Origin: an uncultured Allobaculum sp.
Lineage (GTDB): Bacteria; Bacillota_I; Bacilli_A; Erysipelotrichales; Erysipelotrichaceae
Direction: 5' to 3'
Length of the DNA stretch: 6,244 nucleotides
Assembly: GCA_948467695.1 (NCBI GenBank)
Contig: CAOKFJ010000119.1
Span: forward strand, 1 to 6,244
Positions 1 to 4,717 of the stretch are shown one piece after another. The translations under genes were made by a program, and so were the position numbers. Below the pieces are notes generated by a model, which worked only from the letters and a program-made list of their open reading frames with translations, had not been told where the DNA came from and did not search any database. The number at the start of each line of letters is the position of its first letter. Positions within the stretch are counted from its first letter, which is position 1.

Positions 1-68
1 AGCTCGAATCTCCTAGTGAGAAAAAATCCCGGGAACTCTAGTTAAATTAATTCCTTTTTTGGATAATG

Positions 69-98
69 AAAAGACGGAAGAGATAATCCCGTCTTTTT
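69..98. terminator. Symmetric intrinsic terminator after the HAD hydrolase gene
   Basis: AAAAGACGG (69-77) and CCGTCTTTT (89-97) form a perfect 9-bp stem with an 11-base loop. Because the stem ends in A/T runs it gives TTTT leftwards and TTTTT rightwards, so it can work in both directions. It lies about 95 bases after the hydrolase stop and ends the leftward unit. Confidence 0.8.
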
Positions 99-192
99 CC
101 ACAACCAAAGTTCATTGTCTGTGCGATATTGTCCATCAGCGTGTCGTATGTCTGAATCCCACATTGATGAAAAACGACTATCCACTTCTGTT

Positions 193-948
193 TTACTGCC
201 GTTCAAGCAGAATCGCCACAGCTTCATCAATCCCATCTACAAGATGCGATGCCGCCTCGCGCACATCTTCAGGACTGGAATGGAAAGTAAACGAAACATC
301 AGCCTTTTCGAGCATTGGAAGATCGTTGTACGAGTCCCCGATTGCGGCAGACGTGTTCCCTTCACCCATCAGTCGCTGGCAGAGCGTGTTAAGCGCAATG
401 CCTTTGGTTGCGCCTTTGGGATTGAAATCCGCAAAACGCGAGTTGGCGACAAGAATCACATCCTGACGGTCCTTGTTGGCTTCATACACTTTCTGACCAA
501 TGGGTGTGCGGAAGTCGAAGGAAACAGCCAGGACGCTCGCCGGATCAAAGTCGTCGCACGAATGGATTACCTTGAGTTCAAAATCAAAGCGGACACCTTT
601 TGCGGGTGTGACATACAAGCCTGTCGGCGTATGAAAAATGAATCCCGCATCCGGCATTTCTTCGACAACCTCGCGAATGAACGCTTCCGGCATGAAAATC
701 TGTTCAAGCAGATTGCCGTCTTTATCGCAGATCTCGGCGCCGTTGGAGAAAATCCAGAAATCGAAATCCACTTTGCCTTCTGTCATTTTTTCCAGCAGAG
801 GCTTCATCATGCGCGCTCTTCCGCTGACCAGTCCAAATTTGTTTCCCGCCTGCTGAAAGCGGCGAATCGCTTCGACGTCCTGCTTCCGGATACCGCCAAG
901 ATCGTGAAAATACAATGTGTCGTCAAAATCCGTTCCAAATACAATCAT
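193..948 (-). CDS. Cof-type HAD-superfamily hydrolase
   Basis: Cytoplasmic HAD phosphatase of the Cof (class IIB cap) family, whose members dephosphorylate sugar phosphates, nucleotides or cofactors such as PLP; the substrate cannot be read from sequence. In the 251-residue product, motif I is DFDDT (7-11) with nucleophile D7 and acid D9. Motif II is VSGRAR (41-46, S42). SNGA (68-71) follows, as is usual in Cof proteins. Motif III lysine is K178 or K182 in PKGATKG, and motif IV is GDSYND (204-209) with D205/D209. The cap lies about 85-175. The frame opens upstream to an ATG at 1023, but AGGAGG (963-958) sits 9 bases before the ATG at 948 and only 3 before the one at 954. The 948 start also gives the normal short beta strand before motif I. 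It follows dut after 131 bases with no visible terminator, so a dut-phosphatase operon is likely. Confidence 0.88.
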   Translation of the reverse strand: MIVFGTDFDDTLYFHDLGGIRKQDVEAIRRFQQAGNKFGLVSGRARMMKPLLEKMTEGKVDFDFWIFSNGAEICDKDGNLLEQIFMPEAFIREVVEEMPDAGFIFHTPTGLYVTPAKGVRFDFELKVIHSCDDFDPASVLAVSFDFRTPIGQKVYEANKDRQDVILVANSRFADFNPKGATKGIALNTLCQRLMGEGNTSAAIGDSYNDLPMLEKADVSFTFHSSPEDVREAASHLVDGIDEAVAILLERQ

Positions 949-957
949 TCTCATTCT

Positions 958-963
958 CCTCCT
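958..963 (-). promoter_or_regulatory. Ribosome binding site deciding the HAD hydrolase start
   Basis: A perfect AGGAGG on the minus strand. Three ATGs are in frame nearby. The one at 948 is 9 bases away (good), the one at 954 is 3 bases away (too close), and the one at 1023 lies upstream of the site altogether. Confidence 0.85.
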
Positions 964-1079
964 GTCGCGCATTTCAAAGAAAAAACAGTCATCATGAATC
1001 GATACCCGTTTTCTTCTTTCCATGCGCTTAGCGTGCGTTCAGGCGCGCTTTCCGACGTCTTCTGCGAGTGCAAAGCCAG

Positions 1080-1577
1080 CTATTTTCCGCTGCTTCCCAG
1101 ACGGCCTTCGCTGCGCAGCGACGCGATCGATTTCAGTTCGTCGTAGGAAAGCTCCTGTACGTCCACTTTGGGCATCTGAAGCAGCACGCCCTGCGCGCAG
1201 GCTTTCTCATAGGGGTAGGCGATAAAGCTTTCCTGCTCGTCTTTGCTCATCGCTTCAAAAGCGGCTTTTTTAATGATGCGCAAAGGTCTGTCGTTGACGT
1301 TGGTGATCGGTGCGAGATATTCGCCGCGATAGCCGGAGTCCATAACACCCGCGCGAACAGACATGCCGCGAATGCCGGTGCTTCCGCGCTCTTTCAGAAA
1401 GAGAACATAGTCAGGATCAAACGCCGAAGCGACGCCAAGCGGGACAAGCTCGGTGTGCAGCGGAAGAATTTCCAGATAGTCTTCCTCAAAGCAGGGATAC
1501 AGATCATAACCGGCGTCCTCTTCGCGTTTGGAGGGGATCACGGCATTTTCTTTTACTTTTGCCCAGTACAGTTTCAT
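1080..1577 (-). CDS. dut: Deoxyuridine 5'-triphosphate nucleotidohydrolase (dUTPase), divergent
   Basis: Trimeric-type dUTPase, which hydrolyses dUTP to dUMP and pyrophosphate. It keeps uracil out of DNA and feeds thymidylate synthesis in the cytoplasm. The 165-residue product shows motif I DAGYDLY (21-27), motif II RGSTG (64-68), motif III GVMDSGYRGEY (77-87) with catalytic D80 and uracil-pocket Y83, and motif IV CAQGVLLQ (127-134). Motif V at the C-terminus is RSEGRLGSSGK (155-165); the consensus is RGxGGFGSTG, so the stacking Phe is Leu160. Between motifs III and IV about 15-20 residues (within 97-126) exceed the usual spacing and account for the length above the common 140-150. The ATG at 1577 has AAGGAG 8 bases upstream (1591-1586). 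A dCTP deaminase relative is less likely given the dUTPase motif set. It is probably co-transcribed with the downstream phosphatase. Confidence 0.85.
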   Translation of the reverse strand: MKLYWAKVKENAVIPSKREEDAGYDLYPCFEEDYLEILPLHTELVPLGVASAFDPDYVLFLKERGSTGIRGMSVRAGVMDSGYRGEYLAPITNVNDRPLRIIKKAAFEAMSKDEQESFIAYPYEKACAQGVLLQMPKVDVQELSYDELKSIASLRSEGRLGSSGK

Positions 1578-1585
1578 ATTGAAAT

Positions 1586-1591
1586 CTCCTT
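1586..1591 (-). promoter_or_regulatory. dut: Ribosome binding site of dut
   Basis: AAGGAG on the minus strand, 8 bases before the ATG at 1577, within an A/T-rich unstructured stretch after the leader hairpin. Confidence 0.8.
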
Positions 1592-1612
1592 ATTTTTATT
1601 TTTCACACGGCG

Positions 1613-1664
1613 TCATCGCCTGACAAAGTACTGCATGAACACATGCGGCATGTACAGGCGACGA
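1613..1664 (-). promoter_or_regulatory. Hairpin in the dut 5' leader
   Basis: Minus-strand TCGTCGCCTG (1664-1655) pairs with CAGGCGATGA (1622-1613) over 10 bp, one pair being G-U. The 32-base loop contains a further ACATG-ccg-CATGT stem. In plus-strand RNA the wobble becomes an A-C mismatch, which favours function in the dut transcript. A plus-strand T-run at 1668-1673 makes it look like a rightward terminator too, but no rightward gene precedes it. Confidence 0.4.
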
Positions 1665-1692
1665 TGCTTTTTTCTGCTGTTTTCAGAATGCG

Positions 1693-1722
1693 GCGTCTCT
1701 TGTTCAGACGTCCGCAAGACGC
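1693..1722 (-). repeat. Inverted repeat in the dut leader
   Basis: Minus-strand GCGTCTTG (1722-1715) can pair with CAAGAGACGC (1702-1693), with a two-base bulge and a 12-base loop. It lies between the TATAAT box and the larger leader hairpin. It may be part of a folded leader; no known riboswitch is recognised. Confidence 0.3.
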
Positions 1723-1760
1723 ATATCTCCAAATATCCATTGAGACATGCAACCTTTCCA

Positions 1761-1766
1761 ATTATA
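1761..1766 (-). promoter_or_regulatory. Possible -10 box of the dut promoter
   Basis: A perfect TATAAT on the minus strand (in CGTTATAATTGG), about 185 bases before the dut start and downstream of the rimO terminator. I find no acceptable -35 hexamer 16-18 bases upstream (the 17-base position reads GGAGAA) and no TGn extension. The assignment rests on the -10 and on location. Confidence 0.35.
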
Positions 1767-1834
1767 ACGAAAAGACGCGTTTTTTCTCCTGTCCGTTTGC
1801 CGCAGGATACGCTTCGCCTTTGCGCGCCGCATAA

Positions 1835-1880
1835 CAAAAGCGCCCTTTGTCCGAACAGATGTCCCTGGACAAAAAGCGCT
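1835..1880 (-). terminator. Intrinsic terminator after rimO
   Basis: Minus-strand AGCGCTTTTTGTCC (1880-1867) pairs with GGACAAAGGGCGCT (1852-1839) over 14 bp, two of them G-U pairs in RNA. The 14-base loop can itself pair GGACA with TGTTC. TTT G TT follows the stem. It begins about 50 bases after the rimO stop. The wobble pairs form only in leftward RNA, and no T-run follows on the plus strand, so it acts leftwards. Confidence 0.8.
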
Positions 1881-1929
1881 GTAAAACAAAATCAGATTTT
1901 TCGGATTATGTTGAAACGGCTGAATTCGA

Positions 1930-3219
1930 TCAGTCTTCGAGCGTTCCGATCAGATCGTACTGGCTTGCGTCGGTGATGCGCACATTGACAAACGTTCCGC
2001 ATTCGAGCGGTCTGTCGCTGGTGAAAATCACCTGTCCATCCACTTCATCGGGCGCATCGGCTGCCGAACGTCCGCGGTAGCGGTTGTTGAGCGCTTCTTT
2101 TTCTTCGACGAGCACTTCGACAACGCTTCCGATTTTGGCGCGGTTGGAATTCAGACTGATTTCACGCTGGATCTCCATCAGGCGATCGAGACGGGACTGC
2201 GCGACGGCTTCATCCACTTCGCCATCCATAAGCGCTGCTGTCGTGCCTTCTTCACAGGAGAAGGTGAACGCTCCAAGACGGTCCCATTTGATCTCTTCGA
2301 TGAAATCGATCAGCTCTTCAAAGTCTTCCTCGGTTTCTGTCGGGAAGCCGACAATGACAGTTGTGCGCAGAACAGCCTGCGGGAACATTTCGCGAATTTT
2401 CTTCGTGAGCGCGAGAACATCCTCTTTGGTGCCGCGGCGATTCATTTTCTTGAGCAGACGGTTGGAAGCGTGCTGCATGGGGATATCGAAATAGGGAACA
2501 ACTTTCTTCGATGCCGCCATCGCGTCAAGCAGCTCGTCTTCGATCTCATCGGGATACATGTACAGAATACGGATCCAGTGAATGCCGTCGATATCTTCAA
2601 GTTCGCGAAGCAGCTTGGCAAGCATGAGCTGATCGTAGTTGTCCAGACCGAACTTGGTGGTGTCCTGGGCAATCAGAGTCAGTTCCTTCACACCGTTTGC
2701 GGCAAGAAACTTTGCTTCTTCAACGACTTCTTCGATTGTTTTGGAATGCTGGTCGCCGCGAATCAGAGGAATCGCGCAAAACGCGCAATGGTTGGTGCAG
2801 CCGTCGCTGATCTTGACATAGGCGCTCCAGGGATTTCCGGAAATCGTGCGGTAAGCATTGATGTAAGGCACTTCGCTTTCCTGCTCGAGCAGATCTTTGA
2901 GAATCTCGGGCAGTTTTGGATAATCGCGAATCGGAACAACAGCGGCGACTTCCGGGATTTCCTGACGGATTTCCTCTTCATAGCGCTGCGCCAGACAGCC
3001 GGTCACGATAATTTTGTCCGCATAGCGAAGCATTTCAAAAATCGTATTGATGCTTTCTTCTTTGGCAGGGTTGATAAAGCCGCAGGTGTTGACGATAATC
3101 GCTTCCGCCTGACGGGGGTCGGCAACGAGAATATGACCGGCTGCTTTAAGCATGCCCATCATTTCTTCGGAGTCGACAAGGTTCTTGGAACAGCCAAGAG
3201 ATACAAAACCTATTTTCAT
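1930..3219 (-). CDS. rimO: Ribosomal protein S12 (aspartate) methylthiotransferase RimO
   Basis: A radical-SAM enzyme that adds a methylthio group to a conserved aspartate of ribosomal protein S12, using two 4Fe-4S clusters. The 429-residue length is usual for the family. The N-terminal methylthiotransferase domain (1 to about 100) has its three cluster cysteines, C10 in VSLGCSKNLVDSE, C46 in NTCGF and C75 in TGCLAQR. The radical-SAM CxxxCxxC is at C141/C145/C148 (DGCTNHCAFCAIP), followed by GVKELTLIAQDTTKFGLD, a RimO hallmark. A TRAM domain covers about 361-429. The opening VSLGCSKNLVDSE and the QDTT motif favour RimO over MiaB or MtaB. The stretch after the cysteines reads IRGDQHSK where RimO proteins usually have IRGxxRSR. 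The ATG at 3219 has GGAGA 7 bases upstream. Terminators on both sides imply a single-gene unit. Confidence 0.95.
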   Translation of the reverse strand: MKIGFVSLGCSKNLVDSEEMMGMLKAAGHILVADPRQAEAIIVNTCGFINPAKEESINTIFEMLRYADKIIVTGCLAQRYEEEIRQEIPEVAAVVPIRDYPKLPEILKDLLEQESEVPYINAYRTISGNPWSAYVKISDGCTNHCAFCAIPLIRGDQHSKTIEEVVEEAKFLAANGVKELTLIAQDTTKFGLDNYDQLMLAKLLRELEDIDGIHWIRILYMYPDEIEDELLDAMAASKKVVPYFDIPMQHASNRLLKKMNRRGTKEDVLALTKKIREMFPQAVLRTTVIVGFPTETEEDFEELIDFIEEIKWDRLGAFTFSCEEGTTAALMDGEVDEAVAQSRLDRLMEIQREISLNSNRAKIGSVVEVLVEEKEALNNRYRGRSAADAPDEVDGQVIFTSDRPLECGTFVNVRITDASQYDLIGTLED

Positions 3220-3226
3220 GTGATGG

Positions 3227-3231
3227 TCTCC
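3227..3231 (-). promoter_or_regulatory. rimO: Ribosome binding site of rimO
   Basis: GGAGA on the minus strand, 7 bases before the ATG at 3219. It fits the start that preserves the standard RimO N-terminus MKIGFVSLGC. Confidence 0.8.
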
Positions 3232-3249
3232 ATTTCTGAGGTATGTTTG

Positions 3250-3315
3250 GGCAGTTAACTGCCGCTTGTCTGCAGGGATCTATGCGATGCATAGGCATAT
3301 ATGGCGCTTCACGCC
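3250..3315. repeat. Cluster of three short inverted repeats ahead of rimO
   Basis: Three separate dyads sit between the upstream terminator and the rimO ribosome site: GGCAGTTAACTGCC (3250-3263, perfect 14-bp palindrome), CTATGC-gat-GCATAG (3280-3294) and GGCG-cttca-CGCC (3303-3315). The 14-bp palindrome lies 30 bases before the rimO ATG. They could be an operator or small leader hairpins. The sequence alone does not decide, and I recognise no known operator consensus. Confidence 0.5.
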
Positions 3316-3344
3316 AAAAACAGGGAGAATTTTGCTCCCTGTTT
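3316..3344 (-). terminator. Intrinsic terminator after the yhaM-like gene
   Basis: On the minus strand AAACAGGGAG (3344-3335) pairs perfectly over 10 bp with CTCCCTGTTT (3327-3318), across a 7-base loop. The final T's of the stem run on into TT, giving a run of five T's. It starts 71 bases after the yhaM-like stop and separates the glycosyltransferase-nuclease unit from rimO. On the plus strand the trailing T's are only three, so it mainly serves leftward transcription. Confidence 0.85.
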
Positions 3345-3346
3345 GT

Positions 3347-3375
3347 ATTGAATCGGTTTTTGTCCGGTTTCTCAA
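3347..3375 (-). promoter_or_regulatory. Possible promoter for rimO
   Basis: Minus-strand TTGAGA (3375-3370), a 17-base spacer, then TTCAAT (3352-3347): 5/6 and 4/6 matches to the -35 and -10 consensus. Initiation would fall near 3340, inside the terminator hairpin of the upstream gene. A transcript from here would therefore lack part of the first stem arm and escape termination. It was found by eye in an AT-rich stretch and could be chance. No better promoter was seen between the terminator and rimO. Confidence 0.25.
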
Positions 3376-3415
3376 CTGTCACGACATCCGATCGCTCAAA
3401 ATGCAAAAGTGTTCG

Positions 3416-4717
3416 CTAGAACGACCAGGTGCGCGAGCCGTCTTTATCGACATAGCCGCTCTTATCGGATTTGCGCTCGTTTCTTGAAGAGCGTTCGTTT
3501 CTTGCCGGACGATTGAACGAATGCCGCTCAGAAGCGGATTTGTCGCGGCGCTCTTCCTTCGCGCTTCTTTCCTTTTTCTCGCGGCTGAAGGAAGAATCTT
3601 TGCACTTTTCTTCTTTTCGTTTTTCCGGACTGACCGGTTTCTGTTCCTTTTGCGCGCATTCCTCTTTCGCTTTTTCGTTTTGCGCTTCAGACGCATGCGC
3701 CTTGTCGTCCAGAGGGACGTCTTTGGCTTTGATCTCTTCCGCCGTTTCTTCCTGCGCGGTCGCAATCACCGGCGCGCAGGGACGGTTGTCTTTATCGTCC
3801 CAGGTTTTGCGGTAGAACATGCGGTTGTCCAAAGCGAAATTTCGCGGACCGAATGTTCCCGGAGCGACCTGTTCGAGCGTTGCATCGATCATGAACAGAC
3901 GCGAATCGAGATTGTCGAGCAGGGAAAGCAGTTCCGCTTCGGCTGTCATCGGCAGAACAGGCGAACCGTATTCATGTCTTCCGTGGTGGCTGAGCACCAT
4001 ATGCTTGAGCAGCATGACTTCTTCACTCTGGTCAATGCCCAGTTCAACCGCCGCGCGGTCGATCATCTGCGCGCCCATCGAGATATGTCCGATCAGATTT
4101 CCGCTTGCGGTGTATTCCGGAAGAACAGGAGCGGAGTATTCCTCGATTTTGGCAAGATCGTGCAGGAGTGTTCCCGCGATCACCAGATCATAGTCAAGCC
4201 ATGAATACTGCGCGAGCACGGCAAGAGCGATGCGCGCCATGGACAGCGAATGCCATGCAAGTCCGCCGGGGAAATTGTGGTGATTGCGCACAGCTGCCGG
4301 ATAGGTGTAATAGGGCGTTTCAAAGCGCTCAAGAAGAAGGCTGGTCAGATCGTGAATCACAGGATTTCCAATTTTTTCAACCAGCGCGTCGACTTCCGCT
4401 TTGAGTTCTTCGCGCGAAAGCGGAGCGCTTGGCACATAGTCGAGCGCTTCGCCCTCGATTGACTTCATCGAGAATACGCGCATCTGCCATGCATTGCGGT
4501 AGCGTTTGAGCTCGCCGCTCACTTCAACCACCATGCCCTCTTTCCAGGCTTTGGACTCCTCTTCGCTCAGATTCCAGTAGCGGGCATCAAGACAGCCGCT
4601 CGCATCCTGCAGGCTGAGTGTAAGATACGGTGTGTTTTTATTTGTGCGGCCGATTTCCGCTTTGGCAATCATGCATGGAAAGGTGACGTTCCCTTCGCTT
4701 TGCATCTGATTAATCAT
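3416..4717 (-). CDS. yhaM: YhaM-type 3'-5' exoribonuclease with extended charged tail
   Basis: Predicted cytoplasmic 3'-5' exoribonuclease of the YhaM family, which degrades RNA and single-stranded DNA using metal ions. The 433-residue product has an OB-fold nucleic-acid-binding domain at about 10-90 (TPYLTLSLQDASGCLDARYW, then VVEVSGELKRYRNAWQ). An HD domain follows at about 145-290, with H156 in AWHSLSM, H186-D187 in LLHDLAK, H211, H244-H245 in LSHHGRHEYG and D268 in LLDNLD as likely metal ligands. The family's usual length is about 310-320 residues, reached here near residue 306. Residues 307-433 are an extra low-complexity tail rich in Lys, Arg, Glu and Ser, ending SRTWSF. The ATG at 4717 overlaps the upstream stop as ATGA. 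GGAGAG lies 9 bases upstream (4727-4732), inside the preceding gene, which implies translational coupling. The family is clear; the exact activity and the tail's role are inferred. Confidence 0.9.
   Translation of the reverse strand: MINQMQSEGNVTFPCMIAKAEIGRTNKNTPYLTLSLQDASGCLDARYWNLSEEESKAWKEGMVVEVSGELKRYRNAWQMRVFSMKSIEGEALDYVPSAPLSREELKAEVDALVEKIGNPVIHDLTSLLLERFETPYYTYPAAVRNHHNFPGGLAWHSLSMARIALAVLAQYSWLDYDLVIAGTLLHDLAKIEEYSAPVLPEYTASGNLIGHISMGAQMIDRAAVELGIDQSEEVMLLKHMVLSHHGRHEYGSPVLPMTAEAELLSLLDNLDSRLFMIDATLEQVAPGTFGPRNFALDNRMFYRKTWDDKDNRPCAPVIATAQEETAEEIKAKDVPLDDKAHASEAQNEKAKEECAQKEQKPVSPEKRKEEKCKDSSFSREKKERSAKEERRDKSASERHSFNRPARNERSSRNERKSDKSGYVDKDGSRTWSF

Larger units (their letters stand above)
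1578..1838 (-). other. Gene-free leader region upstream of dut
   Basis: This 261-base gap between the rimO terminator and dut has no convincing gene; the short frames crossing it show no recognisable protein and no good ribosome site. Read leftwards it holds a TATAAT box (1766-1761), a hairpin at 1722-1693, a larger hairpin at 1664-1613, then an A-rich stretch with the dut ribosome site. A 14-codon frame (MSQWIFGDMRLADV, 1748-1704) follows GGAAAGG just after the TATAAT, but its spacing is very tight. A structured 5' untranslated leader is the simplest reading. Confidence 0.5.

Noticed and set aside
1..22. Partial tRNA 3' end on the plus strand
   Set aside because: The T-loop would begin with C instead of the nearly universal T54, there is no CCA, and the tRNA body is outside the window. 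Not enough to annotate.
115..1146. A 343-codon open frame on the plus strand covering the whole HAD hydrolase gene
   Set aside because: It is antisense to a gene with all HAD motifs, its translation resembles no family, and it has no ribosome site. It is a product of codon bias.
1613..1673. Rightward intrinsic terminator (hairpin followed by six T's)
   Set aside because: No plus-strand gene lies to its left, and the plus-strand stem has an A-C mismatch that becomes a G-U pair in leftward RNA. A dut-leader element is the better reading.
1613..1837. Small minus-strand frames (74 and 61 codons) in the rimO-dut gap
   Set aside because: Their starts fall in or before the rimO terminator, there is no ribosome site, and there is no family resemblance.
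1068..1976. A 302-codon plus-strand frame across dut, its leader and the rimO end
   Set aside because: It crosses two minus-strand genes, a terminator and a promoter region, and its translation shows no domain.
2470..3258. A 262-codon plus-strand frame antisense to rimO
   Set aside because: rimO carries every expected cysteine motif on the other strand; this frame is a shadow.
3379..3765. A very basic 128-codon minus-strand frame overlapping the yhaM tail
   Set aside because: It arises from the purine-rich repetitive tail read one frame off, and has no ribosome site or recognisable domain.
3521..4204. A 227-codon plus-strand frame rich in Phe, Leu and Arg, looking like membrane segments
   Set aside because: It is the complement of the Lys/Glu-rich yhaM tail and core, so the hydrophobicity comes from reading GAA/AAG codons backwards.
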